A stretch of 64,000 bases of DNA from Pasteurella sp030783905 (GCA_051122655.1 CP182107.1:620001-684000), one strand, 5' to 3'; positions 25,973-36,090 are shown, counted from the first letter of the stretch. Notes: generated from the letters alone by a model not told the origin. Made by a program: numbers and translations.

Positions 25973-28900
25973 CTACACTGTTGCACCAAAACCACGTAAG
26001 CCAACCACATGTACATGTTCTTGGTTGCCAGCGATTTTGCGCACCAATTTATAGGTTGTGCCTTTTTCTGGGCTGATGTTTTCAGGCGCGGCGATTAATA
26101 ATTGCATATCCAAACGCTCGCACAACTCAAACAAGGTGGAAATGGATTTTGCATCCAAACGTGCGGCTTCGTCTAAGAATAATAAACGGCATGGGACAAT
26201 ATCTTTACCACGGATACGACGTGATTCTTCTTCCCAGCTTTGTACTACCATTAACAGAATCGACATCCCCGTACCAATCGCTTCACCTGTTGATAATGCG
26301 CCACTTTCTGCACGCAACCAACCGTCCGCACCACGATACACTTCCACTTCAAGATCAAGATAATTACGATAATCCAGTAACTCTTCACCGATAGTTTGCG
26401 CGGTACGTTGCCCCATATCAATATGTGGGTTCAAACGCTGATACAACTTGGCAATCGCTTCCGAAAACGTCATGCGGTTATCGGTGAATAAATCTTGATA
26501 TTCCTCTTGTGTCCCTGATAAGGCATCCAGTAACATCGCATGGGTATCACGAATATTGACCACGAGGCGAACCGACTTGACTTGACCAAAGGCAATATTT
26601 TGTAAGCCTTGGTTCAGCATACGAATACGGTTTTGTTCACGCTGAATAGTTTTACGCATGATATTTGCCACACTTTCAGAACTGATTGCCAGTTTCTGTT
26701 CACGGCGAGTCAGTTCATCTGTTAAGCGGGAAAGCTCAATTTCCATTTGCTCAATCGCATCGATTGGATCATCAGTTTTAATGATGTCCTGACGAATACG
26801 TTCGCGTAAATGTTGATAGACAGCAATAAAGAAGCGCACTTTATTTTCTGGCTTACGATTATCTTCAGACAAGCGTAAACTATCGCGTAAATATTCATTA
26901 TCTGCGACCGCAGTACGCAATGCACCAAGTGCCTTATCCGACATAGAACGCAACTCATCAGCAGATAAATAGGCAAACTCGCGGCGATTTAAGCGTTTTT
27001 CCACATCACTACCTCGCGATAAACGCATCACCACACACCAACTCACTTTCGCGGCAACCACCAATTCACGCTGTGTTTTGTAATCGCGTTCTGCTTTACG
27101 AATACGCGCATTTAAGCTTTGGGCTTCACTTTCAATTAAGGTTAATTGTTTTTCTACATGGTGACGACGTTGGCGTGTTGCCGATAATAATTGGTGTAAT
27201 TCATCACGACGTTGTCTCGCGCGTTCTTCTGCCCCTTGATCAGCACGCACGCCTAACTCGCCCACTTCTTGCAATAATTCTTGTAGCATTTGCATTTTGT
27301 TATTGAACGAGGTTTGTAGCTCAATATACACCCGATTGTAATTGGTAAATTGCTGCTGCTTTTGTTGTAACTGCACTTTTTGCACTTCACGTTGTTGTTG
27401 CAAACTGTCTAACTTAGCACGTAATTGTTCATTTAAATCGGTGTTTTCTGTTTGAACACGATCTTCATAAGCAAAATGTGCTTTACGTTGTAATACATCC
27501 GCTAATGCAAATAAGCGTTGTTGGACTTGTTTTTGCTGTGAAATCGCTTGTTCATAATCGGCTTTTAAGCGCTCATAATGTTCTGGGTCACTTTGTAATG
27601 TGTTTGCAATAGGTTCTAATTGTGACAACGTCGCGCCATACTGACGAATAAATAATTCATCTTGCTCCGCGATATCTAACTGCTCACGGCATGCTTCCAC
27701 ACGATCAATCAAACTCTCATCCGCAATCAGATTTAATTGTGGCATCAACTTATTCAACAATTGCATTTTTTCTTTTGCATTGTCTAACTGAAGACGTAAT
27801 TGTTGTTCTGTCGTCACGAAGTGATTTAATTCGCGTTCAATCTCATTGCGTTGCTGCTGGATTTCCGCCATCACTTCTTCAGGATTCGGTTGGAACGCAA
27901 GCGCTAAATGTAAACCCACAAATTGGCTAAAATGCTCGTGTAAGCGTTGACATTTTTGCACATCAAACGCACGTTGTGCATGCTGTTCTGTCACCTCATC
28001 CCGTTGTAATTGTAAGGCTTCCAAATGTTTTTCACGCGCAGCACGCCCAAACAAAGGGATTTCTGGGAATTTAGAATAACGCAACTCCCGATCAGACACT
28101 TGTACGACCACACCGTGCGCCAATTCTTGGGCGGAAAGGACACTATCATCAAAGGCGCTTGGATCACCTTCGATTAAATACAAATCATCAGGACAATCTT
28201 CAAGCTGGGCCAACTGTCCTTTCACAGCTTCTAGATCACGCACCACAATGGCATGACGCGTAGGCCCATATAAAGCAGAGAAATAAGGCGCATCCTCAAT
28301 CGGGACATCATCGTACAGTTCAGAAAGCAGCACCCCACCAAAACGTTCTGCCAGCATATTCAAACGCGCATCTTCCGACCCATCGGGTTGGCTTAAGCGG
28401 GAAATTTGGGTTTCTAATTGTTGACGTTGTTGTTCAAGCTGATCACGCTCAATCGTCAGTTCACGTTCTTTCACCAATTGTGCTTGCATAAATTGCATGA
28501 CATCTTGACTGTCTGCAAACTGCTCACCACTTTGATCTTGTAAGCGTTCTAACGCCGCTTGTGCAGTTAACCAAGCAGGTGCTTTTTTCGCATTATCTTG
28601 ATAAAGTGCGTTGAGTTGCTCACGTTTCTGACGCAAGGTTGAACGCTGTTCCACTTGTTCGGATAATTCCGCACTAACATCGTCAATCAAGGCTTCTTGT
28701 TCGGCATGATATGCCTCGAGTGAGTCGGCATCGTCTAAATTTAAATTTGCTCGTTGATTAAATTCTTTCAGCAAACGGACCGCACTTTGTTGTTGTGCAT
28801 AGCGCTGTTCTAATTCATGAAGTTTGGCACGCAACTGAGGCGTTTGTTGTGCTTGTACTTTTTGTGCCGGGTAGTCACGTAATAAGGCTTTCGCTTGTTC

Positions 28901-30460
28901 AAAGGCGGCAGAGCGCGGGATCTCCCCCGCGACTTTACAGACTAACTGATAGGCCTTATCAAATTGTAGCTTAGCCGCATCAGAAATTGACATTTTTTGT
29001 TCTAATTCAAGCACCTGATCAGTGAGGCTTTCAGCATGTGCAGCAAATTCGTTGTGGTAAGCTTCAACATTTTTTACGCTTAAATCGGCTAAACCACATA
29101 GTGCTTTGGCTTTTTCAAGTGCAGCAATCGCTTGTTGATATTGTAATGCACGGGTTTGTTGTGCATCTAAGGCTTGCTGATAGTCGGCTAATTGGGCGCG
29201 AATTTGATCCACTTCCTGTTCAACGTGTTCTACTTGGACCTGGCTTTCCTCAAGTTGCTCGGAGGCCGTTTCAACCACCATTTTCTGTTCTTCTAAACGC
29301 GCGGTAATTTCAGCCACATCATCTTGATAGCGGGCGATTTTTTCTTGATGACGTAATGCATTCAGCACTAAGTTCAAATAATCCACCGCACTTTGATGAT
29401 CCACTTCCAACGCTTTTTCATTCTCAGCTAATTCGGCAGCCTCACGACTGAACTCCACTAAACGTTGTTGTGACAAATACTGTTCTGTGCGCGCACGATA
29501 CCAATCTTGGCGGCAACGTACCGCACTTTCAATGTTACCGCGACGTTCATTCGCATGGCGCATATAATCCGATGCCACATAGTTGGAGGTTTCGGTAATC
29601 AAATGCTTGAATAAATCGCGATCAGCTTGAGTGACTTTAATGGCTTCTAAGGTCATGCGGTTTTCACGCAAGGCACTTTCCATATCTTGGAATGCCTTAC
29701 GTACACCTAAGTTTTCTGGCAATAAGTAATCACGTAAAGAACGCGTAATCGCACTTGAAATCCCACCATAGAGTGAGGCTTCGATCAATTTATAGAATTT
29801 ACTGCGATCAGAAGACGAACGTAGGCGTTTAGGAATGATACCTAAATCAAACATCATGGCATGATAATCGGTAATCGAATGATATTGTTTAAACTGTGCA
29901 CCCGACTGCTCGATTTTCTCTTTTAATTCATTCAGTGTCAGTACACGTGCTTGGCGCTCATTGACCACATCCGTAAAAATGGATGTGGGATTTTCGGTTA
30001 GGCTAAGCCCTTGAATAGAAAAAGTTTTGATATCCACTTTCTTATCACGACCCGCCACTTGTTGTAGCCTTGCACCTACAATGACACGTTGATTGCGCGA
30101 GTTAATCGTATCTAATGCGGCATAGCACACACCTGGACGCAATTTACCATGCAAGCCTTTATCACGTGAACCGCTAGTGGCGCCCGCTTCTGTCGTATTA
30201 CGGAAATGTAACAAGGTTAAATCAGGGATTAAGGCGGTGACAAAACCAGCCATAGTCGTCGATTTCCCCGCACCATTACCACCAGAAAGTGTCGTCACTA
30301 ATTCATCTAAATCAAAAGTACGCGCAAAAAAACCATTCCAGTTAATTAAGGTGAGGGAACGAAATTTACCACGAGGTGCACTATTCGCCTGAGAAAACAC
30401 AGCATGAGGAACCGTTGTTTCAGCGAGTTCAAGATTTTCAAGGGCTAATTCTTCAGACAT
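25973..30460 (-). CDS. mukB: Chromosome partition protein MukB
   Basis: The 1495-residue SMC-like subunit of the MukBEF condensin. The N-terminal ATPase half has a Walker A (GGNGAGKSTT, residues 60-69). Two very long Gln/Glu-rich coiled coils flank a central hinge (around RFGGVLLSELYDDVPIEDAPY). The C-terminal half has the signature SGALSTGEAIGTGMSILL and Walker B (CRLLFLDEAARLD). Compared with E. coli MukB, which reaches the RGKFRSLTL stretch within about three residues, there are some 25 extra N-terminal residues. mukB overlaps the mukE stop by one base. The gene carries several uptake cores (e.g. 28779-28787, 29385-29393). Confidence 0.97.
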   Translation of the reverse strand: MSEELALENLELAETTVPHAVFSQANSAPRGKFRSLTLINWNGFFARTFDLDELVTTLSGGNGAGKSTTMAGFVTALIPDLTLLHFRNTTEAGATSGSRDKGLHGKLRPGVCYAALDTINSRNQRVIVGARLQQVAGRDKKVDIKTFSIQGLSLTENPTSIFTDVVNERQARVLTLNELKEKIEQSGAQFKQYHSITDYHAMMFDLGIIPKRLRSSSDRSKFYKLIEASLYGGISSAITRSLRDYLLPENLGVRKAFQDMESALRENRMTLEAIKVTQADRDLFKHLITETSNYVASDYMRHANERRGNIESAVRCRQDWYRARTEQYLSQQRLVEFSREAAELAENEKALEVDHQSAVDYLNLVLNALRHQEKIARYQDDVAEITARLEEQKMVVETASEQLEESQVQVEHVEQEVDQIRAQLADYQQALDAQQTRALQYQQAIAALEKAKALCGLADLSVKNVEAYHNEFAAHAESLTDQVLELEQKMSISDAAKLQFDKAYQLVCKVAGEIPRSAAFEQAKALLRDYPAQKVQAQQTPQLRAKLHELEQRYAQQQSAVRLLKEFNQRANLNLDDADSLEAYHAEQEALIDDVSAELSEQVEQRSTLRQKREQLNALYQDNAKKAPAWLTAQAALERLQDQSGEQFADSQDVMQFMQAQLVKERELTIERDQLEQQRQQLETQISRLSQPDGSEDARLNMLAERFGGVLLSELYDDVPIEDAPYFSALYGPTRHAIVVRDLEAVKGQLAQLEDCPDDLYLIEGDPSAFDDSVLSAQELAHGVVVQVSDRELRYSKFPEIPLFGRAAREKHLEALQLQRDEVTEQHAQRAFDVQKCQRLHEHFSQFVGLHLALAFQPNPEEVMAEIQQQRNEIERELNHFVTTEQQLRLQLDNAKEKMQLLNKLMPQLNLIADESLIDRVEACREQLDIAEQDELFIRQYGATLSQLEPIANTLQSDPEHYERLKADYEQAISQQKQVQQRLFALADVLQRKAHFAYEDRVQTENTDLNEQLRAKLDSLQQQREVQKVQLQQKQQQFTNYNRVYIELQTSFNNKMQMLQELLQEVGELGVRADQGAEERARQRRDELHQLLSATRQRRHHVEKQLTLIESEAQSLNARIRKAERDYKTQRELVVAAKVSWCVVMRLSRGSDVEKRLNRREFAYLSADELRSMSDKALGALRTAVADNEYLRDSLRLSEDNRKPENKVRFFIAVYQHLRERIRQDIIKTDDPIDAIEQMEIELSRLTDELTRREQKLAISSESVANIMRKTIQREQNRIRMLNQGLQNIAFGQVKSVRLVVNIRDTHAMLLDALSGTQEEYQDLFTDNRMTFSEAIAKLYQRLNPHIDMGQRTAQTIGEELLDYRNYLDLEVEVYRGADGWLRAESGALSTGEAIGTGMSILLMVVQSWEEESRRIRGKDIVPCRLLFLDEAARLDAKSISTLFELCERLDMQLLIAAPENISPEKGTTYKLVRKIAGNQEHVHVVGLRGFGATV

Positions 30461-31191
30461 TATGCAAGTTCCTCATCATCTAATTCATCTTCAATTTCAT
30501 CATTCTCATCCACATCATTCAGTGTGGCTTGTTTTTCTAAGGCTAAGGAGTCAGGCGTTGCCGCTTCCCCATCACGAATTAAACGTAATTGCGCTTCACG
30601 CGGATCATCCCCCGCTCGCACTTCCGCCCCAAAACGAAAGACCGCTTCGGCAATAGTAAATTTACCGCTGTTTTGTTCCCCTACGGCATGAATCATGCCT
30701 AAACGGCGTAAACGGGTTAAGGCCGCACGTACTTTCTCAGCGAGTTTTTGTTTATCTAAGTCTGAACCAGAAGAACGCTGATTGACGGCTTTCAATAGCT
30801 TACCTTCATCCGCTAAATTTAATAGCTCATCATAGACTTCTTGGGTGGAGAAAATCCCCTGTTGTGCCAGACGTTCGGGACTTAAATAGAGATAACAAAG
30901 CACTTTACCAACCAACATTTCTAATTCTGTCAAGACAGAACGGGCAATCAAGGTCGTCGCTTTCGGGCGTAAATAGAAAAAACCTTCGGGAGCACGAATG
31001 AGTTCCACGTTATAACGACGGTAAAAACTATCCAATTCATGTTGGAAGTCCATTAAAAATGCATGATTATCTAACTGATCAAGGCTAATGTGTCTGCCTG
31101 AACGCAATTGGCTATCCACAGCTGGAAATAATGGATTGGCAATCGCTGCTGCGAGCTTGGTTGAAATAAGGTCTTGAAGATTATCTGTCAT
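30460..31191 (-). CDS. mukE: Chromosome partition protein MukE
   Basis: A 243-residue winged-helix accessory subunit of the MukBEF complex, which binds MukF and regulates the MukB ATPase. The N-terminal part (ALANPLFPAVDSQLRSGRHI-like) and the winged-helix segment VRAALTRLRRLGMIHAVG are typical, and the C-terminus is acidic and low in complexity (DEEL-rich). It sits between mukF and mukB, overlapping the mukB start by one base. Co-translation with MukB is likely. Confidence 0.96.
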   Translation of the reverse strand: MTDNLQDLISTKLAAAIANPLFPAVDSQLRSGRHISLDQLDNHAFLMDFQHELDSFYRRYNVELIRAPEGFFYLRPKATTLIARSVLTELEMLVGKVLCYLYLSPERLAQQGIFSTQEVYDELLNLADEGKLLKAVNQRSSGSDLDKQKLAEKVRAALTRLRRLGMIHAVGEQNSGKFTIAEAVFRFGAEVRAGDDPREAQLRLIRDGEAATPDSLALEKQATLNDVDENDEIEDELDDEELA

Positions 31192-31244
31192 TGTTTGTTA
31201 TTCTCTAGTTGAAAATTTGGCTAAAACGTACCGCACTTACTGGA

Positions 31245-32570
31245 TTATTTATATTCATCAATCTGATGGGCTTGGACTTCTGCCCCCCGATCATTAATCG
31301 CTTCCCAATTTGGATAAAGTCCGCTTAAATCATCATTTGCCAAACCTAAACGCACGGCTTGATCCACAATAATGCGTGCAACATCGAAATGTTTCGCTAA
31401 TGGATAATGGGCTAATTGTTCTTTTAACACCAAACTTAAATTAATCGGTTCATTACGTTCACGGTAAGCGATTAATAGGGTTTGCATATGCTCAACAATT
31501 TGCTCATGTAAATCAGCAAGTGATTCATATTGCAAGGCCTCCGGTAATTCCCCTAGTGCATCTTCTTCACGCAAGGCAAGTTCTTCATCACGCATATCAA
31601 TTAAGCGCTCAGCCTGTGCGGTCCATAAAAACCAAGGATGATCAAAGTATTGATGAATAGAATGGCGTAAACGTTGTGAGAACACCCGATTTTTATCCAT
31701 ATCAATGGCGGTACGGATAAACTTATGGACATGACGGTCATAGCCAATCCATAAATCAATCGCTTGTTGTCCCCAGCTAATAATTCGGTCTAATTTCGCT
31801 TGTAAATCGGTAATGAGTTGCGCCACAAAAGCGAGATTTTCCTGACCGATCACACAATCTTGAATACGTAATAATTGCGCTTGTAATTTATCGCCAGCCG
31901 CATTTAAGGTATCTTGCAATTCACGTAAATTGCCAGAGGTTTCATCTAATAAATGTTCACAACTGGCAATGGCCGCCTGCCAATCTTTGGTTAAGAGTTC
32001 AGCAATCTCTTCTTTAATACTTTGCTGGTTTTCATCCATCACGCGTTGAGATAAATCTATGCTGTCAAAGATCTCAGCCACGGAATATTTTAAAGGGGCA
32101 AACACATTGCGACGCCAATGATGTTCATCCCCACCTTCTTCAGCCGCTTCTGAGGCACGCTGAATTTCATCTGCCACAATCGATAATTGTACTGATAAAC
32201 GCAATGCTGAAAATTCCCGTTGGCGAATATAATAATCTGAAATGCCCACACCTAGTGGGGTCAGACGATAAATGGAAAGCCCCTCAGTAAATTCACTACT
32301 AAAGCGGTTCAAAAAACGTTGTTTTACTAATTCATTGATGGCGTTATTAGCACGTGTGGCAACGGTATCGTTGGATTGTTCAAAGGCGGTAGAAATATGA
32401 CGAAAAATATCGACTAAATCCGCTTCCAGCATTTCGCCGTCTAAACGTTCATTATTATAAATTGCAATTGCCAACAAAAAGGCTAAACGTTCGGTGGATA
32501 AATTTAAGGCGAACTCTCGCTCTCGCGTCCAAGCAACAAGCTCAGGAATGGTTTGTGACGTTTCCAGCAT
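31245..32570 (-). CDS. mukF: Chromosome partition protein MukF (kleisin)
   Basis: A 441-residue kleisin subunit bridging MukB heads and binding MukE. Its N-terminal winged-helix dimerisation domain contains RANNAINELVKQRFLNRF, the central helical domain contains RRNVFAPLKYSVAEIFDSI, and the C-terminal winged helix ends in VRLGLANDDLSGLYPNW. Two start codons lie close together (32576 and 32570); GAGAG fits the second better and gives MLETSQTIPEL, close to known orthologues. It is the first gene of mukFEB. Unlike E. coli, no methyltransferase gene (cmoM/smtA) precedes it. Confidence 0.95.
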   Translation of the reverse strand: MLETSQTIPELVAWTREREFALNLSTERLAFLLAIAIYNNERLDGEMLEADLVDIFRHISTAFEQSNDTVATRANNAINELVKQRFLNRFSSEFTEGLSIYRLTPLGVGISDYYIRQREFSALRLSVQLSIVADEIQRASEAAEEGGDEHHWRRNVFAPLKYSVAEIFDSIDLSQRVMDENQQSIKEEIAELLTKDWQAAIASCEHLLDETSGNLRELQDTLNAAGDKLQAQLLRIQDCVIGQENLAFVAQLITDLQAKLDRIISWGQQAIDLWIGYDRHVHKFIRTAIDMDKNRVFSQRLRHSIHQYFDHPWFLWTAQAERLIDMRDEELALREEDALGELPEALQYESLADLHEQIVEHMQTLLIAYRERNEPINLSLVLKEQLAHYPLAKHFDVARIIVDQAVRLGLANDDLSGLYPNWEAINDRGAEVQAHQIDEYK

Positions 32571-32750
32571 TAACATCTCTCACAGCAAATAAAATCAGCA
32601 AAAAATTGGCATGATTATACCCAACTTTATCGGATCTTTCAGCTAACAATTTCACAAAAACTAACCGCACTTCATGAAAAGCACAATTTCTAATGGAAAA
32701 AATTACAATTACCCCTTACTATACGCAGATTTTAAGCAAAACCGAAATTT

Positions 32751-33692
32751 ATGATGACTGAAACAACCCAACAAGATAAAAAACAGACTTACAATTTCAA
32801 TAAGTTACAAAAACGCTTACGCCGTCATGTCGGCAATGCCATCGCTGATTTTAATATGATCGAAGACGGTGACAAAGTGATGGTGTGCCTTTCAGGTGGC
32901 AAGGACAGCTATACTCTATTGGATATTTTATTAAATTTACGCCTCAATGCACCGATCCATTTTGATATTGTGGCGGTGAATTTAGATCAAAAGCAACCGG
33001 GTTTCCCTGAACATATTTTGCCGGAATATCTGCAAAGTATCGGTGTGGATTACAAAATTGTAGAAGAAAATACTTATGGCATTGTTAAAGAAAAAATTCC
33101 TGAAGGGAAAACCACCTGTTCATTTTGTTCTCGTTTAAGACGTGGTATTTTATATCGTACTGCGACAGAATTAGGTGCGACTAAAATTGCCTTGGGGCAT
33201 CACCGCGATGATATGTTAGAAACCTTATTCTTAAATATGTTTTATGGGGGTAAATTGAAAAGTATGCCGCCAAAATTGATCAGTGATGACGGCAAACAAA
33301 TCGTCATTCGTCCCCTCGCCTATTGCAAAGAAAAAGACATTGAAAAATATGCACAGGCAAAACACTTCCCGATTATTCCATGTAATTTGTGTGGCTCGCA
33401 ACCGAACTTACAGCGTCAAGTAGTTAAGGAAATGTTACAAAAATGGGATCGCCAATACCCCGGACGTATTGAAACCATGTTTAGCGCCATGCAAAATATT
33501 GTGCCATCACATTTGTGTGATACCCATTTATTTAATTTTAAAGATTTGCAACAAGGTCAAGTGTTAGAAAATATTGAAGGGGATATTGCATTCGATAAGC
33601 ACGAATTTATTGCCACAAGCCCGATTGATGAAGACGATGGACAACAGGATTTTCATCACGCAAACATGATACATGTGAAAGAAATTCATTAA
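32751..33692 (+). CDS. ttcA: tRNA 2-thiocytidine biosynthesis protein TtcA
   Basis: A 313-residue PP-loop ATPase that thiolates cytidine 32 of tRNA with help of an iron-sulfur cluster. The P-loop-like motif is CLSGGKDSYTLLD. The CxxC pair in TTCSFCSRLRRG and a further CNLCGSQ provide the cluster cysteines. ALGHHRDDMLET is the conserved PP-loop partner segment. It is divergent from mukF and starts 174 bases from it. An uptake core in the gap (about 32659-32667) sits in the promoter zone. Confidence 0.95.
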   Translation: MMTETTQQDKKQTYNFNKLQKRLRRHVGNAIADFNMIEDGDKVMVCLSGGKDSYTLLDILLNLRLNAPIHFDIVAVNLDQKQPGFPEHILPEYLQSIGVDYKIVEENTYGIVKEKIPEGKTTCSFCSRLRRGILYRTATELGATKIALGHHRDDMLETLFLNMFYGGKLKSMPPKLISDDGKQIVIRPLAYCKEKDIEKYAQAKHFPIIPCNLCGSQPNLQRQVVKEMLQKWDRQYPGRIETMFSAMQNIVPSHLCDTHLFNFKDLQQGQVLENIEGDIAFDKHEFIATSPIDEDDGQQDFHHANMIHVKEIH

Positions 33693-33724
33693 ACTCAAAC
33701 TAATAAAGACAAAAAGGAAAGAAC

Positions 33725-34249
33725 ATGACACAACAAGCAATCTTTGCCGGCGGCTGTTTTTGGTGCGTTGAGGCCGTATTTAATCAAATTAAAGGCGTTG
33801 AAAAGGCAACCTCTGGTTATATTAATGGGACGACTGAACATCCCACTTATCAAGAAGTCTGCACGGGTGAAACCGGGCATGCGGAAGCCGTAAAAGTCGA
33901 ATTTGATGCGACAGTGATTAGTTATGAAAAATTATTAGATATCTTCTTTTCTATTCATAATCCGACCCAATTAAATCACCAAGGCGAAGATATCGGCACA
34001 CAATACCGCACAGGCATTTATTATTTGAATGAGGAACAAAAACAGCTAGCAAATAAAAAAATTGCCGAATTACAACCGCACTTTAGCGAAAAAATTGTTA
34101 CCGAAGTGCGACCGGCTGAAACATTTTATCCAGCAGAAGATTATCACCAAGGCTATTTATTACAGAATCCACAAAATAGCTACTGTAATTTAGTGGCAAC
34201 ACCAAAATTCTTAAAAGCAAAAGTCAAATTTGAGGAGATTTGGAAATAA
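33725..34249 (+). CDS. msrA: Peptide methionine sulfoxide reductase MsrA
   Basis: A 174-residue single-domain MsrA that repairs (S)-methionine sulfoxide. The catalytic motif is AGGCFWCVEAVF, with the nucleophilic cysteine. A resolving cysteine is likely in NSYCNLVATP near the C-terminus. No signal peptide, so cytoplasmic; no MsrB domain is fused. It starts 32 bases after ttcA with an AAGGAAAG ribosome site, so the two may share a transcript. An uptake core lies inside (34075-34083). Confidence 0.95.
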   Translation: MTQQAIFAGGCFWCVEAVFNQIKGVEKATSGYINGTTEHPTYQEVCTGETGHAEAVKVEFDATVISYEKLLDIFFSIHNPTQLNHQGEDIGTQYRTGIYYLNEEQKQLANKKIAELQPHFSEKIVTEVRPAETFYPAEDYHQGYLLQNPQNSYCNLVATPKFLKAKVKFEEIWK

Positions 34250-34328
34250 GCATTGGATATGATTATTTTTATATTTCATATAAGTGTGAAAATAATGCTA
34301 AGCCAAAAGAGATAATAATCAATTTCAG

Positions 34329-34356
34329 CGCCTCTTTTTCAAAAAAGGGGCGTTTT
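34329..34356 (+). terminator. Terminator after msrA
   Basis: CGCCTCTTTTT pairs with AAAAAGGGGCG (one G-T pair) around a short loop and is followed by TTTT. It lies about 80 bases past the msrA stop. Confidence 0.65.
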
Positions 34357-34532
34357 CATATACTAAATCGAATATAGCATTCTCGTTTTAACTTACCTCA
34401 CTACCTTTTATTACAGACAATAATATCTGCAGACTAAATAGGGGACGTTCTCGTTTTGGATAGGAAATACGAGCAAAGTAAAAACGTGTAGGGATAAAGA
34501 TAGGGTGGGGAAATCCACATATTGATATAAGA

Positions 34533-34554
34533 CGCGCTACGAAAACGTAGCGCG
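34533..34554. terminator. GC-rich hairpin after the trimeric autotransporter gene
   Basis: A perfect 9-bp stem (CGCGCTACG / CGTAGCGCG) with an AAAA loop stands out in AT-rich DNA. It lies about 70 bases past the minus-strand autotransporter stop. The T-tail is weak (TCTTAT), so its role as a terminator is a guess. Confidence 0.45.
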
Positions 34555-34622
34555 CTATTTGAATAAAATTTGGGATAGTTTAGAGGTATATTAATATTGT
34601 TGGTTAAACTCCTTTTTTACAA

Positions 34623-35507
34623 TTAAAACTCGTAGTTTACGCCAACGTTATAAGATAACGCAGCACCTTTTACGCTCTTCGCGATACCCGCTTTCGCGGC
34701 AATTTTTTCGTTAAAACGATAGCCTGTACCAACTGCAATCGCTGTTTGAGATTGATATCCACCAAGCGCTGCCGTGATATTAAATTTACCCACGTTATAA
34801 GGTTGGAATAAACCATTTAGGGCTGACTGAGTCGCAAGGCCACGCTTTAATGAGGTTTTAAGGTTAGCTAAATCCGAAGTGAGTTTCTTAATAGCGTCAT
34901 GATTTAGAGTAATTCTTGCTGTATTTTTTTCAATAAGCGCTTGATTATCCGTAATAGATGCGGTATTTGCTACGATAAGTCTTCTATTATCGGTCATATT
35001 ACTCTCAATATTTTTTTTATATTTTGTAATTAACTCTTTATTAGCGTTAATATTTTCTTTATTAGCGTTAATATTTTCTTTATTGGCGTTAATACTTTCT
35101 TTATTGGCGTTAATACTTTCTTTATTAACATCAATATTTTTGCTATTATCACTAATAGTCTCCATATTAGTATTTATTTCATCATTAAGAATTTTCAGAG
35201 AATAGTAATGTGCCAGATCCAAAGCACCACCATCATCATCACCATCAGAACCTAACCACTGTTTAAGACCAAGAGCACTATATTGATATCCCCAGGTTCT
35301 CCATAAGTTTTTCTTTTGTTCCTCTGTTATATCCTTTTCATGAATTTGATTTTTTTCCCATTTCTCATAGTCTGATAACTTATAATATTCTTTAAATTTT
35401 TTTTCTGCTTTTTCTTCAATACTAAGATTATACGTTTTTGCGATTACCACATTACTCACTAAACAAAGTGATACTGCAACCCCTGCAGCGATTTTAGATA
35501 AATTCAT
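34623..35507 (-). CDS. Compact YadA-like trimeric autotransporter adhesin
   Basis: A 294-residue surface protein. Residues 1-23 form a signal peptide ending VVIA. About residues 24-105 are a charged, Trp/Tyr-rich passenger with no head domain I recognise. Residues 105-220 form a coiled-coil stalk with IxxN repeats, including four tandem NKExINA heptads (about residues 128-156). Residues 220-294 are a YadA-type membrane anchor (LKRGLATQSALNGLF, then beta strands ending NVGVNYEF with terminal Phe). Such proteins trimerise and display adhesins. At under 300 residues it is very short for the family. It is monocistronic and flanked by AT-rich DNA, suggesting horizontal origin. Confidence 0.85.
   Translation of the reverse strand: MNLSKIAAGVAVSLCLVSNVVIAKTYNLSIEEKAEKKFKEYYKLSDYEKWEKNQIHEKDITEEQKKNLWRTWGYQYSALGLKQWLGSDGDDDGGALDLAHYYSLKILNDEINTNMETISDNSKNIDVNKESINANKESINANKENINANKENINANKELITKYKKNIESNMTDNRRLIVANTASITDNQALIEKNTARITLNHDAIKKLTSDLANLKTSLKRGLATQSALNGLFQPYNVGKFNITAALGGYQSQTAIAVGTGYRFNEKIAAKAGIAKSVKGAALSYNVGVNYEF
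35041..35124 (-). repeat. Four tandem 21-bp repeats in the autotransporter stalk
   Basis: Four head-to-tail 21-base units (35041-35061, 35062-35082, 35083-35103, 35104-35124). The first two are identical, the last two are identical, and the pairs differ at two positions. Each encodes one coiled-coil heptad, so copy-number change keeps the frame and alters stalk length. A run of eight Ts (A8 in the gene) lies nearby at 35011-35018. Confidence 0.9.
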
Positions 35508-36044
35508 TAAGTACTCCTTAAACTTTTTACTTATACAACAGATTATTTATCTCTTAAAACATCTAGTATCACGATATTTGATCACAAAACTAAATGTGGG
35601 GCAGATTCTAATCGCAACGCTATATATATGACAAGTGTTTTATTTATTTTGAAATCTAAAAGAATAAATATAAAGCTAATAAAGAACAAAATGAATTCAA
35701 TTTGAATATTATTTATATAGAACGACTAATTTGACTGTATATAAAAATATAAAATTTGATATAAAGAAATGTATTAAATTAATCTCATAATAGAAGAAGA
35801 AATAGAAAGGCTGAATGTAAAACAATCAACTAAGAATAAAAGACTATATCTTAATATTTATTAAAAATAATTATAATAAATTTATTTATTAATCTATTTT
35901 GTTCTATAAATACGTTTTGCACAAACTATAATAATTTGAAGATTTAGCTATCAGTGCGAGATAAGATGAAAAGGTAGAAATAGACAATGCAAGGAAATAA
36001 GCACCAAAAAACCAGTTAGTAGCTATTGGAGAAATAACAGGTAT
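35508..36044. other. Very AT-rich gene-free region upstream of the autotransporter
   Basis: About 540 bases, strikingly A/T-rich with many TATA- and TAAT-like stretches and no open frame of note. It contains the promoter of the minus-strand autotransporter gene. Such DNA is typical of H-NS-silenced horizontally acquired loci, though that is inference. Confidence 0.55.
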
Positions 36045-36068
36045 AAAAAAGGACGCGATAGCGCGCCC
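36045..36068 (-). terminator. Terminator of the infC-rpmI-rplT operon
   Basis: On the minus strand GGGCGCG pairs with CGCGTCC (one G-T pair) around CTAT and is followed by TTTTTTATA. It lies 23 bases past the rplT stop. Confidence 0.85.
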
Positions 36069-36090
36069 TAATCTTAATTCTGACTTTAAA

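Larger units (their letters stand above)
34250..34622. other. Intergenic region between msrA and the autotransporter gene
   Basis: About 370 AT-rich bases without a gene. It contains the msrA terminator (34329-34356) and a second GC-rich hairpin (34533-34554) nearer the autotransporter stop. Nothing else recognisable. Confidence 0.6.

Noticed and set aside
34533..34554. GC-rich hairpin as a small attachment site or integron element
   Set aside because: No matching copy was seen elsewhere in the window and no recombinase adjoins it; a transcript-end hairpin is more likely.
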